A DNA stretch of 27,706 nucleotides from Ceratorhiza oryzae-sativae (GCA_030998015.1 JARWMV010000178.1:1-27706); one strand, 5' to 3'. Counted from the first letter of the stretch, positions 8,293 to 16,319 are shown. Translations and numbers: made by a program. Notes: generated by a model from the sequence alone, not told the origin.

Positions 8293-8505
8293 AGTTCTCT
8301 CTCTTCCCTTTCAGCTGCTCCCCAATGATTGCAATGCGCGCCACAAGACGAGCCCCCGCTTAGGCCGCCCTTCGGGCGATCAAAGAGCGCGGAGAATTGT
8401 TAAAGAACATAATGCCTTCAATGATGCTTTACAAAATTGGTCTTTAAGTCCCCTTCCCGCTTTCCGGGGGTTTTATTTTCCCTGGGTCAGGACCACAACC
8501 CTACC

Positions 8506-8578
8506 GCCGAAATAGTTTAATTGGTAAAACGATTTCCTTGTAAGATTTAAATGCTTGGTTCAACTCCAACTTTCGGCA
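8506..8578 (+). tRNA. trnT(ugu): tRNA-Thr(UGU)
   Basis: The acceptor is a perfect GCCGAAA/TTTCGGC. The D arm is GTTT-AATTGGTA-AAAC. The anticodon loop CTTGTAA gives anticodon TGT. The T arm is CTTGG-TTCAACT-CCAAC and the discriminator is A. The anticodon stem ATTTC/GATTT has two U-U oppositions, unlike every other tRNA here. It may be edited, tolerated or degenerate. Confidence 0.82.
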
Positions 8579-8582
8579 CTTA

Positions 8583-8706
8583 TAAACCCTATCTCGTGTC
8601 AATTACTCTAGGGCAGCCCGCCGGCGGATACAGGTCCAGCAAGATTTTATAAATCTTGCATGGAAGCAAACCACGGAACGATGTTGACCGAGATAGAGAC
8701 CAGACT
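8583..8706 (+). repeat. long hairpin repeat with CTATCTCG/CGAGATAG ends, copy 2
   Basis: This copy is nearly identical to 3240-3375, including GGATACAGGTCCAGCAAG, the AAGATTTTATAAATCTT hairpin and CGATGTTGACCGAGATAG. It runs directly into the 23-bp tandem array. Confidence 0.65.
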
Positions 8707-8723
8707 AATTTATTAGGTCTTCT

Positions 8724-9021
8724 GGGCAGCCGCATAGCGCGCTGCTGGGCAGCCGCATAGCGCGCTGCTGGGCAGCCGCATAGCGCGCTGCTGGGCAGCC
8801 GCATAGCGCGCTGCTGGGCAGCCGCATAGCGCGCTGCTGGGCAGCCGCATAGCGCGCTGCTGGGCAGCCGCATAGCGCGCTGCTGGGCAGCCGCATAGCG
8901 CGCTGCTGGGCAGCCGCATAGCGCGCTGCTGGGCAGCCGCATAGCGCGCTGCTGGGCAGCCGCATAGCGCGCTGCTGGGCAGCCGCATAGCGCGCTGCTG
9001 GGCAGCCGCATAGCGCGCTGC
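8724..9021 (+). repeat. 13 tandem copies of a 23-bp unit
   Basis: The unit GGGCAGCCGCATAGCGCGCTGCT is repeated 13 times without visible change; the last copy lacks the final base. Because 23 is not a multiple of three, all three reverse frames stay open through it as rotating translations of the same unit. That is an artefact, not a gene. The unit contains GCAGC/GCTGC inverted arms, so each copy can fold. Confidence 0.95.
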
Positions 9022-9112
9022 AAAAATGAATCTCCACCTGGAAAACAAGAAATACTCCGCGCTTTACGTGGCCCTCTAAATCTAGGCACCGAATGTGAAT
9101 TTATTTTATTCC

Positions 9113-9192
9113 CTCCCGTGGGGTTAGGGACCGTCGGTCCGCTCGGGCCCATACCCCACGGGAGGCGCCTGATTCCTCGGAATCAGGCGCCG
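9113..9192 (+). repeat. E6 repeat with GGCGCCTGATTCC hairpin
   Basis: CCCGTGGGGTTAGGGACCG pairs with GCCCATACCCCACGGG. It is followed by the GGCGCCTGATTCCTCGGAAT / CAGGCGCC hairpin. It is identical in arrangement to 5595-5672, including the upstream GAATTTATTTTATTCCCTCC flank. Confidence 0.75.
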
Positions 9193-9259
9193 GAGGGGAG
9201 CGCGAGGCCGCGAAGCGGCGAGGTATTGCAATACCTCGCCGAGAATCGATGATTTGCGA

Positions 9260-9600
9260 AGGCAAATCTACATCGATTCTCGAGGGATTGATTGATTAAG
9301 CTTAGCCATTCGTTTTTCTCTTGCTAATGGAGGAGGATTAAATTCCTCCAGTATTGAGTTGGTATGTTCAGACCGACTCTTTTTAATTAATATAAAAGAG
9401 ACATAGTTTTTTATAAAAAAAAAACAGAACTTAACCGCTACATAAAATGAGAACATATTAAAGATCGATTTTAAATATATTACATGAAAAAGGATAGATC
9501 TATTCCATTTGATTTAATTGGGGGAAAATTTAGGTACACTATTTTAAAATTGAGCAACTAACAAAATGTAACCGTCGACCCTTTCAAATGGACCCCCAAT
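9260..9600. other. AT-rich spacer without recognised gene
   Basis: This is one of the few element-free AT-rich stretches. It contains a GGAGGAGGATTAAATTCCTCC hairpin-like sequence and homopolymer runs. No open frame has coding character and no tRNA fold was seen. The end, ACCGTCGACCCTTTC, recurs at 12301-12315. Confidence 0.4.
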
Positions 9601-10116
9601 GATTGCAATGCGCGCCACAAAACTTGTGGCGCCATTGACCCCCCACTTGGGGGGGCACTAGGGCCCAAAACCACCGTAAAGGTGCATTTCGGGCGTCCCC
9701 AGCGCGGCCGGCGTCTGATTCCGAGGTACCCTGGAACTTAAAGTTCCAGGGTACCTCGCAATACCTCGCCGATTATTGGAGCCCTCCGCGCTTAGGCCGC
9801 CCTGCGGGCGATCAAAGAGCGCGGAGGGGTCTCTATTGAAAATTACGATAATACGGAGTCCCCTGCCGCCCACGGCCGCTTTAGCGCTCTTCCGGCAAAA
9901 AGTCCTAGGTATAATTAATTGTACCTAGGCTTTTTGCAGGGGGAAAGTATTACCTTCCGGAAATTATATAGGTTTCCCCCTTCTGGTCCCATCTTAAGTC
10001 TATAAGGACTTCTGAGTTGTTCAGAATTGGCAAACATGGTTAAATTCCAAGTTTTTCGCTAGCTCCGGGTAAAGATCTCGCAATGGTTCTCTTTGCGCGG
10101 TAGCGAAAAAGTAATA

Positions 10117-10372
10117 TTCCGGATTCTTCGAATCGGAACCGGGCCGGCGGAGGATCGTGCTTGCACGATCGTTCGCCGGCCCTTCCGCCGCCTCCTGTCC
10201 CTCTAGGGCAGCTTAGGCAGCTGAGGCAGCTCCGCTCCCTGGATCTCTAGAGATCCAGGAGGCGGGGTATTGCGAGGTAGCCTGGACCCCCGAGGTTCCA
10301 GGCTACCTCGGAATCAAAGTCCATACGGCGGCGGGTCATGGGCCTTCGGTCCTTAAACAAAATGGGGTTATA
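10117..10372 (+). repeat. about 256-bp dispersed repeat, empty copy
   Basis: This is the paralogue of 3476-3745. It reads GCACGATCGTTCGCCGGCCC where the other copy has a CCCCTCAAACAATGCAGC stem-loop insertion. It also carries a small extra GCAGCTTAGGCAGCTGAGGC expansion near 10208-10226. Confidence 0.7.
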
Positions 10373-10415
10373 TTATTGATGAGATCGTAGTTCTCACCTA
10401 GGACGGGTTATATTA

Positions 10416-10492
10416 TGAGTTGTAGTTTAATTAGGAAAAACACCAATCTTTGGCGTTGGCTTCGCATACCAGTTCGAATCTGGTCGACTCAG
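10416..10492 (+). tRNA. trnQ(uug): tRNA-Gln(UUG)
   Basis: The acceptor TGAGTTG/CGACTCA starts with U, as is typical for tRNA-Gln. The D arm is GTTT-AATTAGGAA-AAAC. The anticodon stem CCAAT/GTTGG has loop CTTTGGC, giving anticodon TTG. The T arm is ACCAG-TTCGAAT-CTGGT and the discriminator is G. Confidence 0.88.
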
Positions 10493-10524
10493 GTAAATTA
10501 ACCCCTGCGGCCCTATATCCGCTC

Positions 10525-10698
10525 CCCGCCGGCGTTAGAGGGAATCCTAAAGATTCCCTCGTAGAAAATGACGACCGTTCGTCATTTTCAGCCGGCGGCT
10601 AAATATCGATATTATGCCGCGCACTAGCAATCGCAAACGGTTGCGATTGCTCACGTTGGTTGGTGGGACAAGTCCCACCAGCAACTAACGCGCGCGGG
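10525..10698 (-). mobile_element. DHE copy 4
   Basis: This full-length reverse-orientation double-hairpin element has the same outer flanks (CTATATCCGCT, GGGAGCGGGCCGGG) as copy 1 at 1464. The two loci are therefore related duplicated blocks. Confidence 0.85.
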
Positions 10699-10731
10699 GA
10701 GCGGGCCGGGTGGCTCGCAGGGGCTCCGCCC

Positions 10732-10803
10732 GAAAACCCAAGGGAAAACCCAAGGGAAAACCCAAGGGAAAACCCAAGGGAAAACCCAAGGGAAAACCCA
10801 AGG
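10732..10803 (+). repeat. six tandem copies of a 12-bp unit
   Basis: The unit GAAAACCCAAGG is repeated six times plus a partial copy. In one frame it reads Glu-Asn-Pro-Arg over and over, but the frame lies in repeats on both sides and is not credible as a gene. Confidence 0.92.
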
Positions 10804-10844
10804 GAAAATCAATATTTCTCCGGGCCTGCGGTCAATGAAAAGCT

Positions 10845-10979
10845 ACCCTAACCCTGTCGAAGAGTATTCACCCTCAAGCTTCGGAGCCGTCTGTGTACGG
10901 CTTAAGCCGCACACAGACGTCTCCTCTACAAGCGTGAAATTGTTGCACGTACGTGCAACAACTTCTAGGGGACGGGTCA
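10845..10979 (-). repeat. E2 palindromic repeat, short form
   Basis: This runs CCCTAACCCTGTCGAAGAGT through the GTTGCACGTACGTGCAAC hairpin to GACGGGTCAG. It matches 1680-1831. Confidence 0.75.
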
Positions 10980-11070
10980 GGAAAAATAGGGGTCATACTT
11001 CAATTTAGGAAGGGACGGCATTGGATGCCGTCCATCAAGTTAGAGAGGCGGCAAATCCAACCAAGTCTGC

Positions 11071-11246
11071 TTTTTAATTTAGTTGGTCTGTCCAGATCAA
11101 GTCCTTCAGACCCTCTCCGGATCCCCAAGGAGCCCTTCGGTCCCGGCGGGGTTGCTCCCTTGATTTAGCCTGGGCCCACGCCCTTTATGGAGGGTCCTCC
11201 TGACAATCAGGGGAAATATTTCGGCGCACATATAACCCGGATGCAG
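11071..11246 (+). rRNA. possible small-subunit rRNA 5'-domain fragment
   Basis: TTTAGTTGGTCTGTCCAGAT resembles the helix 12 region (AGTTGGTCTGAGAGGATGA in bacteria). CAATCAGGGGAAATATTTCG followed by GCGCA..CCGGATGCAGG resembles the AGTGGGGAATATTG..GCGCAA..CCTGATGCAGC block of SSU rRNA. They occur in the right order, but the conserved CTACGGGAGGCAGC block between them is not recognisable. The first motif is also similar to the local GTTGGTCTGACCAGATC hairpin repeats. A structure-based (covariance) search would decide. Confidence 0.3.
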
Positions 11247-11289
11247 GTTCCGAGGCCGCCCCTCTGGCAGCGAACGATCTTTGTAAATC

Positions 11290-11696
11290 TCCTACCCTAA
11301 CCCTGTCGTCAGCGTGTACAAGTACACGCTGCTAGGGAACCTCTTCCCCTCCGCGCTCTTTGATCGCCCGCAGGGCGGCCTAAGCGCGGAGTGCTTCGGA
11401 GCCGTCTGTGTACGGCTTAAGCCGCACACAGACGTCTCCTCTACAAGCGTGAAATTGTTGCACGTACGTGCAACAACTTCTAGGGGACGGGTCAAGAATC
11501 GGTGCTTTGCGAAGGCCCGCGCGCGTTAGTTGCTGGTGGGACTTGTCCCACCAACCAACGTGAGCAATCGCAACCGTTTGCGATTGCTAGTGCGCGGCAT
11601 AATATCGATATTTAGCCGCCGGCTGAAAATGACGAACGGTCGTCATTTTCTACGAGGGAATCTTTAGGATTCCCTCTAACGCCGGCGGGCGACGAT
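11290..11696 (-). mobile_element. composite repeat E2 + linker + DHE (inverse of 7886-8292)
   Basis: This is the same order of modules, linker and junctions as the composite inside HEG A, read on the other strand. It includes a long-form E2 (11294-11494) and a DHE (11516-11689). The whole block must have been copied or inverted as one unit. Confidence 0.8.
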
Positions 11697-11785
11697 TCAG
11701 TGGGGAGGTATAACCTAGAATTTATGCCGGGGCCGTCGCTACACGACGGTCTCCGGCGAAGACGGGTTACATTTTCCAAATGTGC

Positions 11786-11811
11786 TGTGTTACCGTATCT
11801 TATCCTTAAAT
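11786..11811 (+). promoter_or_regulatory. GTGTTACCGTATCTTATCC motif, copy 1
   Basis: TGTGTTACCGTATCTTATCC followed by TTAAATAAATA is nearly identical to 19679-19704, which sits just before the rps3 start codon. A shared AT-rich leader motif could be a promoter or a transcript-processing site. It could equally be the edge of a duplicated block. Confidence 0.25.
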
Positions 11812-11930
11812 AAATATAACTTGAGGCGGAGCTGCGATCGTAGGCGGGCACGGGTAAGCAAAATTTTATCAGCAGAGGGGGGAAATCAGAGCTATTACAA
11901 TTTGTTTTATCTGCTGAATTAAGCCTAACC

Positions 11931-12110
11931 CTGTCGTCAGCGTGTACAAGTACACGCTGCTAGGGAACCTCTTCCCCTCCGCGCTCTTTGATCGCCCGCA
12001 GGGCGGCCTAAGCGCGGAGGGCTCCCACTAATCGATGATTTGCGAAGGCAAATCTACATCGATTAGCGGGGGCCTGTAAGGGAAGAGTCCGATTTGGCGC
12101 AAATCGGGGG
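11931..12110 (+). repeat. about 180-bp direct repeat, copy 1 (E2 part + GAATCGATG-type hairpin)
   Basis: CCTAACCCTGTCGTCAGCG..., GGCTCCCACTAATCGATG, GCAAATCTACATCGATTAGC and CCGATTTGGCGCAAATCGG are in the same order as at 16658-16850, with near-perfect identity. A shortened copy is at 16981-17075. Confidence 0.75.
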
Positions 12111-12640
12111 TCAGGAATCTGAGTCGTTCTTCTGTTGGATTACCTTCAAGGACGGAAATCCTGTATACCGCGACCCCGGAGGGCCTCCTGTGTCATCTTT
12201 GATGATCAGAAGTGGTAAACAGACGGTTCCGGCTGTCTCACACCAAGTCATCGGTGTAATCCTTTGTTTTTTTTTTAGATTTGAACAAGGAATTGTTCTT
12301 ACCGTCGACCCTTTCCCATAATGGATGGAAATGGACCCCCAATGATTGCAATGCGCGCCACAAAACTTGTGGCGCCATTGACCCCCCACTTGGGGGGGGG
12401 CACTAGGGCCCAAAACCACCGGGCGTCCCCAGCGCGGCCGGCGTCTGATTCCGAGCAATACCTCGCGGCCAGAGGGGCCGCCTCGGGCGTGGGGTATGGG
12501 CCCGAGCGGAGCGACGGTCCCTAACCCCACGGGAGGGAATATTTCAGCGTACTTTAACCCGTGGGTTTGGATATCGAGCCCGCTATTTCAGCCAGGCCAG
12601 CGCACAGCGCTGATCCAGGCGAGTACAGGTCAAATTCAAA

Positions 12641-12713
12641 GGAAACAGAACTCGGGTGGTTGAGTGTCTCCCTTTTAAGGAGAACGTCAGTGGTTCGAAC
12701 CCACTTGTTTCCA
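12641..12713 (+). tRNA. trnK(uuu): tRNA-Lys(UUU)
   Basis: The acceptor is a perfect GGAAACA/TGTTTCC. The D arm is ACTC-GGGTGGTT-GAGT. The anticodon stem TCTCC/GGAGA has loop CTTTTAA (anticodon TTT). The T arm is AGTGG-TTCGAAC-CCACT and the discriminator is A. Confidence 0.95.
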
Positions 12714-12871
12714 AAATTCTGAAGATTTAATTTCAATCTGGAAAACGTGCTATATTTTAACTGCAGTACTCCAAATTGGTTATGGGCTGTAAGTTTTTAC
12801 ACCATTTTGGTGAAAGTAAGGGTAATCCAGATAAGCCCCGCCAGATATGCAGGTTGTGGAAAGAACCTACT

Positions 12872-12914
12872 GCCCCCCAAACAATGCAGCGTAGCTGCAC
12901 ATGTTTGGGGGTCA
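12872..12914 (+). repeat. 42-bp E4a hairpin (representative)
   Basis: GCCCCCCAAACAATGCAGCG / TAGCTGCACATGTTTGGGGG is the commonest short element in the window. Other copies are near 1198, 3538, 4784, 5468, 5526, 13629, 15157, 17570, 17607, 19485, 22014, 26836 and 27666. Some have ATGCAGCTATGCTGCAT or ATGCAGCTACGCTGCAT as the central palindrome. The arms CCCCCAAAC and GTTTGGGGG are constant while the centre varies. Confidence 0.85.
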
Positions 12915-13019
12915 GTTGTCATTGAGTGACGCAGTCGTGTGGGCATAACCGCGCCATGATAATATTCCCGGCGCGGGGGGTTTCCCTAAAAATGAAGTTC
13001 TTCTGGGGAGGAAATTAGT

Positions 13020-13115
13020 CTCCACCCTTGATTATGATGAATATATACGACAAAACCAGTACTACCCAGTCCAAGGTGAGCTGATAAATTGGAAATGAAG
13101 CGTCACAAATAAATC
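13020..13115 (+). other. conserved unassigned non-coding block, copy 1
   Basis: This block runs from AGTCTCCACCC through ACCAGTACTACCCAGTCC to AAGGTGAGCTGATAAATTGG. It resembles 16480-16570 (ATCTCCATCC, ACCAGTGCTATATAGCCCAG, GGTGAGTTGATAAATGG) at about two bases in three. It is diverged, unlike the near-identical palindromic elements. That suggests an old duplicated functional RNA or rRNA piece. I could not identify it. Confidence 0.35.
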
Positions 13116-13367
13116 ATCTAGGGTGAGAATATTTCCCGTACTCGCCTGGATCAGCGCGGAGCGTTGACTCAGGCGAGGGCGGGTTCGTAGAACCCTCCGG
13201 AGGAAAAATAAGGACGCGGCTTAAATTTTATGGGCAGCACTCAGTGCTGTCCTCAAAAAATCGCCGATATTTCAATAAAAGAAATATAATACGACCTCTG
13301 CTACGATCGATTTCGAAGAAATCGGCCCTGCAAAGTTCCGGGGAAAACCCAATCAATTTACATTGAA

Positions 13368-13438
13368 GGGGGAATATGATAATGGTAATCTATTGTGTTT
13401 GCATCACAAAGATGATAGTTCGATTCTATCTTTCTCCA
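13368..13438 (+). tRNA. trnA(ugc): tRNA-Ala(UGC)
   Basis: The acceptor is GGGGGAA/TTTCTCC with two G-U pairs. The D arm is weak (GAT-AATGGTA-ATC). The anticodon stem TTGTG/CACAA has loop TTTGCAT (anticodon TGC). The T arm is GATAG-TTCGATT-CTATC and the discriminator is A. Confidence 0.87.
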
Positions 13439-13559
13439 AGCTTAATACACCCCGCGGCAGTAAGGACTTTGATTCCGAGCAATCAGAGTCCAAATTTCAC
13501 CTCGACTGTGGGCGGCTTTAGCCGCCCACAGGCTCGGTCACCGTAGACCCCTGACATTG

Positions 13560-13607
13560 CCGCGCGCGTTAGAGGGAATCTTTAGGATTCCCTCTAACGC
13601 CGGCGGG
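13560..13607 (+). mobile_element. deleted double-hairpin element (mini-DHE), copy 2
   Basis: This is an internal-deletion derivative identical in structure and flanks to 5396-5443. A full-length DHE with the same left flank (GACATTGCCGCGCGCG) follows at 13691. Confidence 0.75.
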
Positions 13608-13690
13608 CATTACAATATCGGGGGGTTGCTGCCCACCAAACAATGCAGCGTAGCTGCACATGTTTGGGGGTCAGTAGACCCCTGACATTG

Positions 13691-13863
13691 CCGCGCGCGT
13701 TAGTTGCTGGTGGGACTTGTCCCACCAACCAACGTGAGCAATCGCAACCGTTTGCGATTGCTAGTGCGCGGCATAATATCGATATTTAGCCGCCGGCTGA
13801 AAATGACGAACGGTCGTCATTTTCTACGAGGGAATCTTTAGGATTCCCTCTAACGCCGGCGGG
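13691..13863 (+). mobile_element. DHE copy 6
   Basis: This full-length element is preceded by CCCTGACATTG, the same left flank as the deleted copies, and followed by GAGCGGATCTAGGGTCG, the inverse of the flank of copy 1 at 1464. Confidence 0.85.
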
Positions 13864-13913
13864 GAGCGGATCTAGGGTCGCAGGGGTTAAATTTAGTGAC
13901 CCTTATAAGTCAA

Positions 13914-13985
13914 GCTCCGATAGCTTAGTGGTGAAAGCACTATTGTGAAGTAATAGTGACGGGCGTTCGATTCTCTCTCGGAGCA
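13914..13985 (+). tRNA. trnF(gaa): tRNA-Phe(GAA)
   Basis: The acceptor is a perfect GCTCCGA/TCGGAGC. The D arm is GCTT-AGTGGTGA-AAGC. The anticodon stem CTATT/AATAG has loop GTGAAGT (anticodon GAA). The T stem GGGCG/CTCTC has one mismatch and loop TTCGATT. The discriminator is A. Confidence 0.9.
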
Positions 13986-14150
13986 TTTTTAAGGCATCTA
14001 TGAAGCTGAACCCTACCCTATCTCGTATCAACTACTCTGAAGTTGTTGCACGTACGTGCAACAATTTCACGCTTGTAGAGGAGACGTCTGTGTGCGGCTT
14101 AAGCCGTACACAGACGGCTCCGAAGCTTGAGTCGAACCGTGGTTTAGCGT

Positions 14151-14705
14151 CCGCGCGCGTTAGTTGCTGGTGGGACTTGTCCCACCAACCAACGTGAGCA
14201 ATCGCAACCGTTTGCGATTGCTAGTGCGCGGCATAATATCGATATTTAGCCGCCGGCTGAAAATGACGAACGGTCGTCATTTTCTACGAGGGAATCTTTA
14301 GGATTCCCTCTAACGCCGGCGGGACCCGTGCACGCCTGCGAACGCCTTGGCTTGCCAAGGCGGCCCTGGCGTGCGCGCGGCTCGCCGCGAACGCGGCCTC
14401 GTTAACAATGCCCACGGGTCGTTGACCCTCCGCTTTATTACCCCTGCCAAGACGTGCGCTAAAGCGCAGTTCTCTAGGCAGGGCGGCTGAAATCTTGGGT
14501 TACACCTAAGATTTTAGCCGATAGAGCGGGGGCCCGCGCGCGTTAGTTGCTGGTGGGACTTGTCCCACCAACCAACGTGAGCAATCGCAACCGTTTGCGA
14601 TTGCTAGTGCGCGGCATAATATCGATATTTAGCCGCCGGCTGAAAATGACGAACGGTCGTCATTTTCTACGAGGGAATCTTTAGGATTCCCTCTAACGCC
14701 GGCGG
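14151..14705 (+). mobile_element. nested cluster DHE - E3 - DHE
   Basis: A DHE (14151-14323) is followed by a reverse E3 (14324-14532) and another DHE (14533-14705). The E3+DHE pair (14324-14705) is also present at 20884-21265 and, inverted, at 26007-26390 and 27259-27597. The right end opens directly into GGATACAGGTCCAGCAAG, the middle of the CTATCTCG foldback repeat. The left part of that repeat is at 14018, so the cluster has split a copy of that repeat, with an E2 portion also added. Confidence 0.8.
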
Positions 14706-14789
14706 ATACAGGTCCAGCAAGATTTTATAAATCTTGCATGGAAGCAAACCACGGAACGATGTTGACCGAGATAGAGGCCAGACTAATTT

Positions 14790-15000
14790 GCCAAGGGGTT
14801 TAAAATTATCAAGGGGACCGTAGTTCCACCTTCAACTCAGGGTGGTTCGGCCCTACGAACTAATCTACCCTTCATTGAAGGGTGATAATTTTAGGGGGAC
14901 TCATTTTTGACTATTAAGGTGACAGAAAATGAACTACAACTTGTCTACCTTGCCGATATATTACGGACACTATGGGATAAAAAACTCCCGAGCGTAGATC
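14790..15000 (+). other. unassigned block with long-range pairing
   Basis: AAAATTATC (14812) and GATAATTTT (14885) bracket a region with ACCTTCAACTC/GGGTGGTTC segments. This is followed by an AT-rich open stretch (TIKVTENELQLVYLADILRT). It could be a structured RNA followed by a coding scrap. Nothing is recognised. Confidence 0.25.
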
Positions 15001-15247
15001 GCGCCTTAGCGCGGCCCACGCTCGGGCAGCGCCTACCGATCGGGATGATTTCCGTAGACCCCCAACAATTGACCCCCAATACGTTGGCCCGTAGGGCGTG
15101 CCTTACAGGCTTGGTAACGCATTGGGAGGCCATTGCATTATTGGGGGGCGGATGCCCCTCAAACAATGCAGCGTAGCTGCACATGTTTGGGGGGCAGTAG
15201 GGAAATCGTCGCCCGATCGTTGGGGAAATAAAAGACGAATAAATATT

Positions 15248-15331
15248 GAGCTGATGCCAGAATGGTAATTGGGGTTTTCTGTAAAAAAATTGACGTGTTC
15301 GTCGGGGTAGGTTCGATTCCTACTTAGCTCA
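15248..15331 (+). tRNA. trnY(gua): tRNA-Tyr(GUA)
   Basis: The acceptor is GAGCTGA/TTAGCTC. The D region is GCC..GGTAATTGGG. The anticodon stem TTTT/AAAA has loop CTGTAAA (anticodon GTA). The long class II variable arm TTGACGTGTTCGTCGGG is typical of organellar tRNA-Tyr. The T arm is GTAGG-TTCGATT-CCTAC and the discriminator is A. Confidence 0.88.
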
Positions 15332-15385
15332 AAATATACATGGCGTCCCGCAGCGTAGCTGCGGGACCCTAAATTTTATAAATCC

Positions 15386-15481
15386 AACTCTCTGATCGCG
15401 CCTTTAGGCGCGGCCTAAGCGCTGAGGACTCCTAAATTGGGGGTGATTTGCGCAGGCAAATCTACACCCCCAATTTGGGGT
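15386..15481 (+). repeat. E5 repeat, copy 3
   Basis: CCAACTCTCTGATCGCGCC to CACCCCCAATTTGGGG is identical in arrangement to 4214-4309 and 21540-21638. Here it does not touch a recognised gene. Confidence 0.75.
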
Positions 15482-16319
15482 TAAACTAAATTACCCTCCG
15501 GGAGCAGCTTCAAATTCTTATAGTTTAACACCCGCCTGCTGTAGATCGCTCCATCTAACGATGTAGCGGCCGAGCAGGCGAGCTCTCATGAGAGCTCGGG
15601 GTAGAATACAGGAATTGCGTATCCCCGCGAGCGTGACTCCCGGCCGCCGCTTTAAAGCGGCGGGGTTCGAATCCGGATTAGAGTTATTCTTCTATTTAAT
15701 AAGATCTGTACAAATTAACTAAAGTCTTTATTTTCTATCATAACGGAATAAGCAACATACATCGTGTACTAAGTAAGTTATGAGTGGGCACAGTTGCAGC
15801 CGCTTAGGCAAAAACATAAAAGAAACCCCAATTTTCGAAAATTAGTAGTACGCTGCCGCAATCGGCCGCTCTATCGTACCCCCCGTGGTGGTGAGGACCG
15901 TCGCTACGCTCGGGCCCATCCACCACGGGAGGCGCCTGATTCCGAGGTAGCCTGGAACCTCTGGGGTCCAGGCTACCTCGCAATACCTCGGCAGTAAGAC
16001 TGCCTCGAGAGGCTTACCCGTGCCGTAGACCCCCAACAAGGCAATGGCCTCCCAATGCATTGGGGGTCTATTGCACTTGAAGATTATGTTTGTCTATAAT
16101 TTTGTTTATTGGTTTATCAAAGTTGTGAACAAAATTTGTTAATAGTAAGATTTTAAAATAAATTGCGTTTTTTTTTTTTCATTGATTATATAATTAGGGC
16201 TCCCATGAAGTCCGCAGAGGGCCCACAGGAGCGCTGCCGTACTCAAAAATGGTTATGGGCTGTAAGCCCTTACACCGTTTTGGAGATAGATACATTATTC
16301 CCAAACCTATACAGAGGGC

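Larger units (their letters stand above)
6962..8447 (+). pseudogene. LAGLIDADG_2-type homing endonuclease (HEG A) interrupted by three repeats
   Basis: This is an intron-type DNA endonuclease whose translated motifs cover the whole family. The start is ATG 6962 (MKNNLLN). A DHE lies at 6985-7159, and removing it joins AAC-AG to A-ATT in frame. The next block contains HKDILIGLILGD (first motif), then KFEQGLIHKDYL, FRTYSLPCF, IIPNNIGELLTPLGLAYW and CDDGGF (second motif). A GC-rich insert at about 7663-7797 replaces roughly four codons, although the frame happens to stay open through it. The frame resumes with KWNLNCTINKNGAGFRIPSK. A 515-bp composite of DHE, E2 and a further repeat follows (about 7878-8394). 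The C-terminus is LLKNIMPSMMLYKIGL and the stop is at 8445. HEG B matches it over its entire length. As it stands no complete protein could be read. Whether it lies in an intron is unclear, because no core is visible. Confidence 0.75.

Noticed and set aside
8054..8344. Frequent frames with KHSALRPPCGRSKSAEGK or ECFGAVCVRLKPHTDVSS
   Set aside because: These are the two strands of the E2 palindromic repeat, seen at every long copy (3809, 8089, 11294, 23471). They have no independent coding evidence.
8724..9021. CRISPR array
   Set aside because: The units are directly adjacent with no spacers, and no cas gene is present.
8589..9152. Three long overlapping reverse-strand frames with RYAAAQQRAMRLPSSALCG repeats
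   Set aside because: They are translations of the 23-bp tandem array in its three phases. Frames stay open only because the unit lacks stops, and the ends run into other repeats.
10731..10810. Repetitive ENPR protein
   Set aside because: This is a 12-bp tandem repeat within repeats, starting inside a DHE and ending at an E2 boundary. It is not a plausible gene.
10845..10865. Telomere-like CCCTAACCCT
   Set aside because: It occurs internally many times as the end of the E2 repeat and is never tandem. There is no sign of a chromosome end.
12094..12321. Open frame ending in RFEQGIV, recalling KFEQGLI of HEG A
   Set aside because: The similarity covers only about six residues, and the upstream part has no LAGLIDADG features. 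It is too short to call an HEG remnant.
15600..15695. Possible tRNA around GGTTCGAATCC at 15663
   Set aside because: The T-loop-like box is present, but the preceding GCCGCCGCTTTAAAGCGGCGG palindrome prevents a T stem, and no acceptor or anticodon arm can be formed. It might be a tRNA destroyed by a palindrome, but this cannot be shown.
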